The notes under the pieces: model-generated
Seen by the model: only the letters and a program-made list of their open reading frames with translations
Told to the model about the DNA's origin: nothing
The model's database searches: none
Shown here: positions 52,204-60,237 of the stretch, in pieces
Layout of the letters: each line of letters starts with the position of its first letter
How positions within the stretch are numbered: the first letter of the stretch is position 1
Made by a program: the position numbers and the translations under genes
Source: Leptofilum sp041748655
GTDB taxonomy: Bacteria > Chloroflexota > Anaerolineae > Promineifilales > Promineifilaceae
Assembly: GCA_041748655.1 (NCBI GenBank)
Contig: JBGTCV010000144.1
Location: 1-64,000, forward strand
Length of the DNA stretch: 64,000 nt
Direction: 5' to 3'

Positions 52204-55200
52204 TTAACGGCCGTTTCTCTTGCGAAAATCTGTCGGCGACTCCCCCACAATCCGGCGAAAAACTCGGCTGAAATAAGCCGGGTCCGTTATCCCCACCCGA
52301 CGAGCGATCATCTGCACGCTGTCCGCAGTTGTTTGCAGCAGTAGTTTGGCCTGCGCCACACGGTACCGGTTTAAGTAGTCCCACGGCGAAATGCCCAGTT
52401 CCTGGCTGAAGGTGCGGCTAAAATAATCCTCACTCATCCCCAGTTCATCGGCGATTTCGGTGCGGGTGAGGCCGCGAGTGTAGTTTTGGTGCAGGTAAGC
52501 TACAGATTGTTTGATGAGGGCGCTAGTATGCACCGGCAGCGCCTCGTCGCCAAACAAAGCCTGATGCACTGAAGCAGCAATCTCTTCTTGGGTAGATACG
52601 TCCTTGCTGCGCAGGGTCACGGCCGAATATTGTTCCAGACGCTTTACATCGGCCAGCGACAATTGGCGGCTGCTCAAAATGACCACCGGCACCTGCCGGG
52701 TGCGCTCGTCAGCTCGCATTCGTTCCAGCACCTCAAAGCCGTCCATCTCCGGCATCATCAAATCCAGAATCACCAGGTCGGGTGGGGCCTGGCGCATGGC
52801 GGCCAAACCTTCCGCGCCGTTAACGGCCGTGCGCACCGCAAAGTCCGGCAAGCCCCGGCGCACCGCTTCCTGCGTCAGCCGCCGCGCCCGTGGATCATCA
52901 TCCACAATCAGCACCGAACCTGTTTCCGCTTCCGGCACGGTTGGCTGGATGGCGGCCCACAGCGCCTGCGTGCTGGCCGGTTTTATCACCAGGCTGGTCA
53001 GCCCGGCTGCCGTCTCTGTCAACAGCTCCTGCTGGTACAACACAAACGGAATCTGGTGCAGCTGCGGATGGTTGTGCAAACGGCGCATGAGCTGCCAATC
53101 TTCGGGATTGGTTTCGGCCATGTCCCAAATCACGGCGGCAGGCAAACCGGCCATCAGCAGCGCTTCCCAGGATGCCTGTGGGTGTAAATGGTGCAGCCGC
53201 AGCTGCCGCCGCTGGCTGAAGCGGATCACCGCCTCTGGCGTTGTCTGGCTGCGCGACACCCACCACACCACAGCGCTGCCCGCCAAAGTGGCTGAAGCTG
53301 CCGTGGCTGAAGCTGTTGCCACGCTGGGCAGCGGCAAATACACATGGAACGTGCTGCCCTCACCCGGTGTGGTGTCTACCGTAAGGTGTCCCTCGTGCAG
53401 CGCGACCAGATGGCGGGTAATAGACAGGCCCAAACCAATACCAGACGAAGGCTGAACGGCCGTTTCATACGTCATAAACGGTTCATAAATATGCTCAATC
53501 ACCTCGGCGGGAATGCCGACGCCCGTGTCAAACACCCACACATGCAGCTGGCTGGCGGTCGCCTCCGCCCCCAGTGTAATCTGGCCCGCCTGGGTAAACC
53601 GGGCCGCATTCGACAGCAAATTGAGCAAAATCTGGCGCAAGCGCACCGGATCCGCCTCCACAATAGGTAAGCTTTCCGGCAGTTCCAGCTGCCAGTCAAC
53701 GCCGTCTGCCGCATCTTTGGCCATCGAGGTAAAAGCATCGGTGATCAGCGTGTGCGGGTCCAGCAGCATAGGGTACAGATCCAGCGCATTAATTTCTGCC
53801 CGAGACAAATCCAGCAGATCGTTGATTAAACGCAGTTGGTGCTCGGCGCTTTGCTCAATTTCCATCAGGTCCTTTTGCGCCTGGGCAGACAGCGTGTTCG
53901 CCAGCCGCTGCGAATGGCCAATGATAATGTTCAGCGGCGTGCGCAGCTCGTGGCTCACATTGGCCAGCAGCCGGGTTTTGATCTGGTTGGCCTGCTCGGC
54001 AGCGGCCTGCGCTTCATATGCTTCCTGGAAGAGGATGGCACCCTTTAAAGCGGTGCTGATATGCCCGCGCAGCACTTCATAAATGTTGCCATCGTATGGC
54101 CCCACTTCAAAGGCGACAATGCCCAGCGGCTCTTCCTGGAAGAAGAGCGGCTCCACCAGCAGCGTAAAGCGACGGGTGGGCAGCAAATCAGGCGGCACTA
54201 ATTGGCAGGAGGGATAGGAACGGCCGTCTGCTCCCAAATCTGCACGGCCGTTGTCCGAATAGGCCAAAATCAGGCGGGAAGTGGCCAGCGGCTCGCCCGG
54301 ATTGTTGTACAGCGCCAGATACGCGCTGCGAATGCCCAGCTCGGGCAGCCGCGCTGCCAGCACATCAGCCAGCCCGTCCACATCGAAGGTGGTGATCAGC
54401 GCCTGGCCAATGTCCCGCAAGACGCTGCTTTGCCGCTCAGCCTGCAATTGGCGGGCAATCTGCGCCCGCTGCACGGCATCACCAATAAGTACCCGCGCCT
54501 GCCCAAACAACGCTTCGGCCTGGAGCCGCTGCTCGGCTGTGAGCGTAGACAGCAGTTCATTGCGCAAGATGGAAATACTATTTTGCCAGGCTGAGGTTTC
54601 GTCACCGTCCAGGGTGCCTTGCTGCAACATGCCGTTCAGGGTGGTGCGGAAGCGGCCGCTGCCCCCGTTATCGATTTCGCTGCGGAAGGCGTCCAGCAGC
54701 TGCTTGGCCCAGGTGGCAGCAATGCCCCGGTTGCGAATGACGCGGAAGATTTCTGCTTCCAGCAGCTCCTGTGCTTGTTTTAGAATGTTTGGTTGGAAGT
54801 GAGGAACGGCCGTAACCGTCGCTCTGGCTAACTTTTCCGACCAGGAAGGGCAGCCACAAGACTGGCGCACCAATAAGCGCGAATGCAGCAGCACGCTGTC
54901 TGGCACAGTCTCCTCAGCCAACATTGTGAGGAGCGTGGCCACAGACTGCTGCCCCTGTTCGTAAAAAGGCAGCGACACCGACGTCAGCGGTGGCCGCACT
55001 AACCGACCTTCTTCAATGTCGTTAAACCCGGCAACCGCCACGTCTGTAGGTACATGGATACCTCGCTCTGCCATCAGGCGAATCGCGCCAATGGCCAATA
55101 AATCACTTGCCGCCACCACTGCCTGAAAATCACGCCCCGGCTGCAAGCCACGCTCATCCAGCAGCACAGACATCGCTTCCACCCCCTTGTTCCAGCCCAA

Positions 55201-55734
55201 AGCAGGCGAAATGAGCCGCTCATCTGGCTGCAACCCTTTTTCTTGCAGCGTGGCCAGAAAAGCCTGATGTCGTTCCAGGGCATAGGGGTGGCTCTCTGGT
55301 CCGCGTATCAGGGCAATCCGTTGGTAGCCATGCTCCTCGATTAGATGAACCAGCAGAGCGCGCATCCCCTGCTTACCATCAATAGCCACGATAGGTCGAT
55401 GTCCTGTTGAAGCCGCCAAATCTACCAGGGGGATCGTGTGATATGCCTGGTGGAAATCAGCCACCTCCTGCGGTGTGGCCGCACCGGCCAGGGCCGATGT
55501 CCAGATTACCAGGCCAGCCAACTGAGTGTTGTCCACCTGCCGGTAAATCACGTTGCGCATCGCCTCGGCCGATTCGGCCGCATGAAGCCGGCCGCCAGGG
55601 AAACAGATCAGGTTCACATCTCTGGCGGTGGCGGCATCCAAAATACCTGGCCACAACACACGGGATGCGCCAATGTGGATGTTGGCGGACAAAAAACCGA
55701 TGGTGGGACGTTTTGCGCGGTTGGCATTCATCAT
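52204..55734 (-). CDS. One-protein sugar sensor: LacI-like binding domain, histidine kinase, receiver and AraC DNA-binding domain
   Basis: A 1,176-residue hybrid. Residues ~10-285 resemble the sugar-binding half of LacI regulators (TIGFLSANIHIG...GRDFQAVVAASDLLAIGAIRLMAERGIHVPTDVAVAGFNDIEEG) without a signal peptide or membrane helix. A GAF-like region lies at ~430-590, then HisKA (NVSHELRTPLNIIIGH) and HATPase (NLLSNAARF, GIGLGLSITRHL). A weak receiver-like segment is followed by a full receiver (LIVDDDPRARR, Asp in LVILDLMMPEMDGF). An AraC helix-turn-helix ends it (~1080-1176). It resembles HTCS proteins, but the whole chain is cytoplasmic. It probably controls the sugar importer genes next to it. 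Confidence 0.87.
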   Translation of the reverse strand: MMNANRAKRPTIGFLSANIHIGASRVLWPGILDAATARDVNLICFPGGRLHAAESAEAMRNVIYRQVDNTQLAGLVIWTSALAGAATPQEVADFHQAYHTIPLVDLAASTGHRPIVAIDGKQGMRALLVHLIEEHGYQRIALIRGPESHPYALERHQAFLATLQEKGLQPDERLISPALGWNKGVEAMSVLLDERGLQPGRDFQAVVAASDLLAIGAIRLMAERGIHVPTDVAVAGFNDIEEGRLVRPPLTSVSLPFYEQGQQSVATLLTMLAEETVPDSVLLHSRLLVRQSCGCPSWSEKLARATVTAVPHFQPNILKQAQELLEAEIFRVIRNRGIAATWAKQLLDAFRSEIDNGGSGRFRTTLNGMLQQGTLDGDETSAWQNSISILRNELLSTLTAEQRLQAEALFGQARVLIGDAVQRAQIARQLQAERQSSVLRDIGQALITTFDVDGLADVLAARLPELGIRSAYLALYNNPGEPLATSRLILAYSDNGRADLGADGRSYPSCQLVPPDLLPTRRFTLLVEPLFFQEEPLGIVAFEVGPYDGNIYEVLRGHISTALKGAILFQEAYEAQAAAEQANQIKTRLLANVSHELRTPLNIIIGHSQRLANTLSAQAQKDLMEIEQSAEHQLRLINDLLDLSRAEINALDLYPMLLDPHTLITDAFTSMAKDAADGVDWQLELPESLPIVEADPVRLRQILLNLLSNAARFTQAGQITLGAEATASQLHVWVFDTGVGIPAEVIEHIYEPFMTYETAVQPSSGIGLGLSITRHLVALHEGHLTVDTTPGEGSTFHVYLPLPSVATASATAASATLAGSAVVWWVSRSQTTPEAVIRFSQRRQLRLHHLHPQASWEALLMAGLPAAVIWDMAETNPEDWQLMRRLHNHPQLHQIPFVLYQQELLTETAAGLTSLVIKPASTQALWAAIQPTVPEAETGSVLIVDDDPRARRLTQEAVRRGLPDFAVRTAVNGAEGLAAMRQAPPDLVILDLMMPEMDGFEVLERMRADERTRQVPVVILSSRQLSLADVKRLEQYSAVTLRSKDVSTQEEIAASVHQALFGDEALPVHTSALIKQSVAYLHQNYTRGLTRTEIADELGMSEDYFSRTFSQELGISPWDYLNRYRVAQAKLLLQTTADSVQMIARRVGITDPAYFSRVFRRIVGESPTDFRKRNGR

Positions 55735-55824
55735 TGCGGATCAATGTTATAAAAACTTTTCAAGTGTGCCTGTCATGCTCGCGCAGGGCCTGCCCCCGCG
55801 AAGGCGTGGGGTGGGCTGCAAGCA

Positions 55825-56481
55825 TTACTCCAGTAAACCATTGGCCAGGGCAAAGCGCACCAGCGCCGCCCGGCTGCGCAGCCCCAGCTTTTCCATGCCC
55901 CGCGCCCGGTAGGTGTCTACCGTTTTGGCGCTGACAACGAGCCGGTCGGCAATCTCTTTGCTGGTATGGCCCAAAGCCACCAGCTGCAAGACAGCCTGTT
56001 CGCGTTCGCTCAACGTGGCCCAAAGGTTTTCTTCATCAGAGGGCGCAGCCTCTACGCCTGGGACGATATCTTCCAACAGCGCCCGCGTCATGGAAGGGTG
56101 TACGTAAACGTCACCACGCATGACGGCTTGAATGGCAGCGATCAGATCCACATCGGCCGCTTTTTTCAGCACGTAGCCCACTGCGCCCCCTTTCAGGGCC
56201 CGGCGCAGATATCCTTCGTCGTGGTGCATGGTGAGGATGAGGACGCGAGCGCCGGGGACGTGCTGGCGCAGCAGCGGTAAGGCATCTAGCCCGCCCAGCC
56301 GGGGCATTGTCAAATCCAGCAAGATAATGTCTGGCTGGACGGTTTCAGCCAGATTGAGCAGCTCCACGCCGTCGGCGGCTTCACCGACAACGGTCATGTC
56401 GCTGCGGGCGTTGAGCAGGGCAGCCAGCCCGCTGCGCAGCACGGCATGGTCGTCGGCCAGCAAAATACGGATGGGGGTCAC
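55825..56481 (-). CDS. NarL/LuxR family response regulator
   Basis: A 218-residue regulator. The receiver domain has acidic pair ADDH, phospho-acceptor Asp in IILLDLTMP and Lys in YVLKKAAD. The LuxR helix-turn-helix is LSEREQAVLQLVALGHTSKEIADRLVVSAKTVDTYRARGMEKL. The start overlaps the end of the membrane histidine kinase by 4 bases. Both follow a PhnD-like periplasmic-type lipoprotein, so ligand sensing, kinase and regulator are together. Confidence 0.92.
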   Translation of the reverse strand: MTPIRILLADDHAVLRSGLAALLNARSDMTVVGEAADGVELLNLAETVQPDIILLDLTMPRLGGLDALPLLRQHVPGARVLILTMHHDEGYLRRALKGGAVGYVLKKAADVDLIAAIQAVMRGDVYVHPSMTRALLEDIVPGVEAAPSDEENLWATLSEREQAVLQLVALGHTSKEIADRLVVSAKTVDTYRARGMEKLGLRSRAALVRFALANGLLE

Positions 56482-57914
56482 AGCGGCACCTCTACAAAAA
56501 TCGTGGTTCCCTGCCCCGGTTCAGACTCAATAGTGAGCGTGCCGTTGAGCAGCTCGGCCCGTTCGCGGATGCCGTAGAGGCCCAAACGGCCGTTTTTCAG
56601 TGCCACCTGTTCATCAAAGCCAATACCATCATCTTCCACAATGGCCCGGATACGGCCGTTGCGCTGTTCTACCAATACGCTGGCCGTTTCTGCCTGGGCG
56701 TGGCGGGCAATGTTGGTCAGGCTTTCCTGGATGATGCGGTAAACGGCCGTTTCCACCGGCGGCGGCAGGCGTTTCTCCAGACCCACCACGGCAAGATCGA
56801 CAGCCAGCGGGTAGCGCGTTTGATAATCCCGCACATAGCGCGACAAGGCGGCTTCCAAGCCCAGATCGTCCAGCACGCTGGGGCGCAGTTCTACCGCCAG
56901 GTTATGCACATCATCCAGGGTTTTGGCCAGCAGATCGCGTAAATCTTCCATTTGTGGTTTTAATTCGGGCACCGGGCACTGCTGGTTCATGGTTTGCAGC
57001 CGCACCATGAGCGATGTCAGCGCCTGACCGGTTTCATCATGCAATTCACGGGCAATGCGGCGGCGCTCATCTTCCTGGGCGGCAATCACCTTCTCCAAAA
57101 GCTGGCTGCGCAGCTGCTGCCTCTCGGCATGCTCGTGTTCTGCCAGAGCCAGATCGGCCGTCATGGCGTTGAACGCTTCGGCCAGTTCACCAATTTCATC
57201 CCCGGCCCAGGGCGTGACATGCTGCTGAAAATCCCCCTGACCGACCGCTTCGGCAGCCCGTTTTAACTCAATAATCGGCCGGGTAACTACCCAGGTGAGC
57301 AGGGTGGCAGCGGCAATGCCCACGGCCGAAACCATGACGGTGGTGAGCAGCATTTGCCCGGTGAGGGCAGAGACGGTAGACAGCATACTTTGCTCAGACA
57401 GGCCGATCCGCGCCACGCCAGCTTTGCCTTCAAAAATAGGAACGGCCGTATCCCACACCGGCCCTTCATCTGTTGTCACCAGCACAGTTTGGTGATGGTC
57501 TGTCAGCTGCACCGGGTTGACGCCCAGTAAATCGGCCGGGAAGCCAGGGCCAAAAGTATGGGCCAGAACGGTGCCGTCCGTAGCCGTGACAAACGCATAG
57601 CGCACGTCGGGATTATTTACCTGTGTTTCAACCAGCAGTTGATGCAGGGAAAAAAGGTCGTTGATCAGGATCATGTCCGTAGCGCGGGCGGCGACATCGC
57701 GGGCGACGGAGATGCTTTGCTCTTGCAGCCGCTGCTCTAATGCCTGGCGCAGCACGCCGCGCACCTGCACGGTGATGCCCACGCCCAACAAAACCACCAG
57801 CGCCAGCACAATGCCCATAATCTTGGTACGCACGCTAAACGCCCCGGCAAAGCGCCAGAAGCGGGTGAAGAATTGTGAATTTTGAATTGCGAATTGCGAA
57901 TTGTGAATGGGCAT
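56478..57914 (-). CDS. Membrane sensor histidine kinase with HAMP and HisKA_3 domains
   Basis: A 478-residue kinase. One membrane helix (~28-50, GIVLALVVLLGVGITVQV) is followed by an extracytoplasmic single-Cache-like domain (~50-185) and a second helix (LLTTVMVSAVGIAAATLLTWVV). HAMP (~205-255) comes next, then the HisKA_3 acceptor ERRRIARELHDETGQAL, and HATPase with DDGIGF and GLYGIRERAEL. The first ~12 residues (MPIHNSQFAIQN) translate a short tandem repeat, so the real start could be later. GTG at 57929 is also in frame. It forms a unit with the response regulator. Confidence 0.88.
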   Translation of the reverse strand: MPIHNSQFAIQNSQFFTRFWRFAGAFSVRTKIMGIVLALVVLLGVGITVQVRGVLRQALEQRLQEQSISVARDVAARATDMILINDLFSLHQLLVETQVNNPDVRYAFVTATDGTVLAHTFGPGFPADLLGVNPVQLTDHHQTVLVTTDEGPVWDTAVPIFEGKAGVARIGLSEQSMLSTVSALTGQMLLTTVMVSAVGIAAATLLTWVVTRPIIELKRAAEAVGQGDFQQHVTPWAGDEIGELAEAFNAMTADLALAEHEHAERQQLRSQLLEKVIAAQEDERRRIARELHDETGQALTSLMVRLQTMNQQCPVPELKPQMEDLRDLLAKTLDDVHNLAVELRPSVLDDLGLEAALSRYVRDYQTRYPLAVDLAVVGLEKRLPPPVETAVYRIIQESLTNIARHAQAETASVLVEQRNGRIRAIVEDDGIGFDEQVALKNGRLGLYGIRERAELLNGTLTIESEPGQGTTIFVEVPL

Positions 57915-57947
57915 TGGCTTACCGATCACTGATTACTGATTACTGCT

Positions 57948-58101
57948 CTAGCCACCTATCACTTTGCCGCTTCGCCGAGGGCTAAAGCCCCCGGCTACAA
58001 AGTGGAAGCCCTTTCAGGGCTGAAAATCAGCCTCGAGGAGGCTTTCATAGAGTAGCCCAGGCCGTTTACGGCTGGGCGGATCAAAAGTGATAGGCAGCTA
58101 G
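57948..58101. mobile_element. MITE-like element with terminal inverted repeats and possible 9-bp target duplication
   Basis: Ends CTAGCCACCTATCACTTT and AAAGTGATAGGCAGCTAG are inverted copies with two mismatches. The flanks ATTACTGCT at 57939-57947 and 58102-58110 are identical 9-bp direct repeats. The interior holds four consecutive small hairpins (GGGCTAAAGCCC, AGCCCTTTCAGGGCT, AGCCTCGAGGAGGCT, CCCAGGCCGTTTACGGCTGGG). The flanks are themselves part of a TACTGATTACTG tract, so the duplication is less certain. Confidence 0.65.
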
Positions 58102-58144
58102 ATTACTGCTTACTAATCACCGCTTACTGCTTACTGATTACTGC

Positions 58145-59050
58145 TTACTGGTCACGGTTAACGGCCGTTTCCAGCTCTCTAACTGACTCGTAAACGGCAT
58201 CTTCAATCATGACAAAGGCATCGATACCGGCCGCCTGCAAAGCTGCCTGCCCACTCACTGTCTCATTCATCTTCAACAGCGCCGCTTGCAAATCTGCTAC
58301 CAGCTGCGGTCGCGCCTCTGGGCTAATGACAACCGGCGGAATGCCAAAAGCAGGCGATTGGTGAATGATGCGCGTTTTTTCGGCCAGTTCCGGCTCACGC
58401 GCAATGGCAAAAGCGTAAACCAGGCTGTCCACAGCCGCACCATCGGCGACGTGGTTGGCGACGGCGCGGATGGCGTCATCGTGGCTGTAGGTATAAAAAG
58501 TGCGGCTGAAGAAGCTTTCTGGCGTCTCGCCCAATTGCTGCACCAGCCAGATGGGGTAGTTGCGCCCGCTGGTAGAAATGGGGTCGGTGAAGGCAAAAAC
58601 ACCGCCGCGCAAATCGTCCATACTTTGCGCAGGGCTGTCGGTGGGCACAATCAGCAGCGAATGATAAACAGTATCGCCCATCACCTGGGGCGCAGCCAAA
58701 AGCTGCATATCGAACTCCCGCTCTCCCACAATGTAGGCGCTGGTGCAGACAAAGGCAACGTCCACCTCGCCGCTTTGCACCAGGTCGTTCACCTCACCGT
58801 AGGTGCGGCGCTGTACCAGTTCCACCGGCCGGTCCAGCTCTTCGCCGAGGTAATCCAGCAGCGGACCGTAGCTGTCAACAGTGCCTCTGGGGGAAATGAT
58901 GGCCGCAACAGCAACGCGCAGGGGTTTTACGGCCGTTGCCGACACCTGCGGCAGCGGCTGCAAATCAGCCAAATTCACAGACGCTTCGGCCGAGGGCGCA
59001 GCGCAGCCCACAACGGAGAAAAAGATGAGGAATAGCAAAAGATGGCGCAT
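58145..59050 (-). CDS. PhnD/SsuA-like substrate-binding lipoprotein
   Basis: A 301-residue lipoprotein with signal LLLFLIFFSVVGC (lipobox Cys16). The binding fold is of the phosphonate-type (PLRVAVAAIISPRGTVDSYGPLLDYLGEELDRPVELVQRRTYGEVNDLVQSGEVDVAFVCTSAYIVG). No permease or ATPase gene is adjacent. Instead it lies just upstream of a histidine kinase and response regulator on the same strand. I infer that it delivers a ligand signal to the kinase, as periplasmic binding proteins do in TorT- or PhnD-linked sensor systems. The ligand is unknown. Confidence 0.85.
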   Translation of the reverse strand: MRHLLLFLIFFSVVGCAAPSAEASVNLADLQPLPQVSATAVKPLRVAVAAIISPRGTVDSYGPLLDYLGEELDRPVELVQRRTYGEVNDLVQSGEVDVAFVCTSAYIVGEREFDMQLLAAPQVMGDTVYHSLLIVPTDSPAQSMDDLRGGVFAFTDPISTSGRNYPIWLVQQLGETPESFFSRTFYTYSHDDAIRAVANHVADGAAVDSLVYAFAIAREPELAEKTRIIHQSPAFGIPPVVISPEARPQLVADLQAALLKMNETVSGQAALQAAGIDAFVMIEDAVYESVRELETAVNRDQ

Positions 59051-59054
59051 AAAA

Positions 59055-59127
59055 ATGGTTAATGGTTAATGGCAAATGATTAATGGTAAATGGTCGCCAA
59101 TCATTAACAAATTACCATTAACCATTC
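59055..59127. repeat. AATGGTTAATGG inverted word tract
   Basis: AATGGTTAATGGTTAATGG faces TTACCATTAACCATTC. It reaches into the end of the AhpD-like gene, supplying its last codons and stop. Confidence 0.75.
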
Positions 59128-59429
59128 AATATGTCATTCACCCAGGTATATGCCGCCACGGTATTGGGCATGCCCAGGGTAGTGACGGCCAGGGTAACAA
59201 CGTGCTTGATTTCGGCCGGGCTAATGCCGCTTTCCAGGGCGCGGCGGGTGTGAGCGTGCACCGCCCCTTCGTGCCCCAGGCCAATGGCCAGAGCCAGCTT
59301 CACCAGCTGACGAGTTTTGTCGTCCAGCGGGCCTTTATCGTGGCTGGCGCTGGCTAACTGCTCGTAGGCGGTGGCAATCGCCGGAAATTCGGTCATGAAT
59401 TGGTGATGAGCTTTCGGTTTGTCAGACAT
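59118..59429 (-). CDS. Carboxymuconolactone decarboxylase / AhpD-like protein lacking the redox Cys pair
   Basis: A 103-residue all-helical protein of the CMD family (LDDKTRQLVKLALAIGLGHEGAVHAHTRRALESGISPAEIKHVVTLAVTTLGMPNTVAA). In AhpD-type relatives a CxxC pair lies in the segment read here as EGAVHAHTRRA. Both cysteines are absent, so an alkylhydroperoxidase redox role is unlikely. The gene end runs into a repeat tract. It precedes the FmdE-like and molybdoenzyme genes on the same strand. Confidence 0.85.
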   Translation of the reverse strand: MSDKPKAHHQFMTEFPAIATAYEQLASASHDKGPLDDKTRQLVKLALAIGLGHEGAVHAHTRRALESGISPAEIKHVVTLAVTTLGMPNTVAAYTWVNDILNG

Positions 59430-59493
59430 TATTTGATTTCCTTTGCTGTTTGGTCAGATGTATTGATTGTAACATGAAGCGGGGAAACGGCCG

Positions 59494-60120
59494 TTACCTA
59501 TCCTTTTCTCGATTTGCCGTTACCCTATCCACCACAAACAGCAGTTCCTCCGGTGCATAATAGGCCAACCCGGCGCAGGCGGCACACAAGGGCTGCCCAT
59601 TCTGCATCACCTCCCGCTCATTGATAATCTCTTCACCGCAGGCGGCGCAGTTCACCCGCACCCCATTCCGGCTAACAATCTGCTTAACGGGGGTTGTCAG
59701 TTGGACGGGCTGGATGGTGATCAGTTCTTCATCGGGCATGTGCTGGTAGCCGATGAGCTGGGCGTAGTACTGTTTTTTCTCGTCCGGAGCGTACAGGTGG
59801 GCTTTGTCGCGGATGTCGAGCTGGGGGGTGATGCGAACGGCCGTTTCCGTCTTCACATCCACAAACGTCGCCCCAATCTTGCCATAATCGGCCAATCGCA
59901 GGGTGCGGTGGCCCATCGTGCAGCCCGTCGCCGCTGCCAGGCCGTCGGCAAAACAGCCATCCGTCTCGGTGATGATCAGCAGCCGCTTGTCGCGGCGCGG
60001 CACATCCAGCCCCAGCGCCGCTGCCCCCGCCAGCCCCAGGCGTGCCCCCAACACCTGCCGGGGACACAAATGCTTGTGCTGTGCCGCCGAAAGTTCCAAA
60101 ATAGTTTGCAAATCTGCCAT
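59494..60120 (-). CDS. FmdE family protein with C-terminal zinc ribbon
   Basis: A 208-residue protein of the FmdE (formylmethanofuran dehydrogenase subunit E-like) family. Residues ~8-140 carry CPRQVLGARLGLAGAAAL and ETDGCFADGLAAATGCTMGHRTLRLADYGKIGATFVD. The C-terminal ~60 residues form a CxxC...CxxC zinc ribbon (NCAACGEEI, LCAACAGL). Stand-alone FmdE proteins are often found by molybdoenzyme genes, here directly downstream of a molybdopterin oxidoreductase, which suggests a maturation or cofactor role. ATG 60120 is chosen by similarity and a GGGAG site. Confidence 0.88.
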   Translation of the reverse strand: MADLQTILELSAAQHKHLCPRQVLGARLGLAGAAALGLDVPRRDKRLLIITETDGCFADGLAAATGCTMGHRTLRLADYGKIGATFVDVKTETAVRITPQLDIRDKAHLYAPDEKKQYYAQLIGYQHMPDEELITIQPVQLTTPVKQIVSRNGVRVNCAACGEEIINEREVMQNGQPLCAACAGLAYYAPEELLFVVDRVTANREKDR

Positions 60121-60148
60121 CTTATTTAATCTCCCAACAGGGAATTTA

Positions 60149-60233
60149 ACGCAAAGGCACAAAGAAACAAAGGCGCAAAGAGGTTTAATGATCTTTGCGC
60201 CTTTGGCTACTTCGCGGCTTTGCGTTAAATTTT
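60149..60233. repeat. GCAAAGGCACAAAG / CTTTGCGCC inverted repeat
   Basis: ACGCAAAGGCACAAAG and AAAGGCGCAAAGA face TCTTTGCGCCTTTGG and GGCTTTGCGTTAAA. It lies just downstream of the molybdoenzyme and is probably a transcription end or attenuator before the FmdE gene. Confidence 0.75.
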
Positions 60234-60237
60234 TTCC

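Noticed and set aside
59118..59429. AhpD-like gene as a second selenoprotein candidate
   Set aside because: The frame has no in-frame TGA; the redox positions are simply not cysteine.
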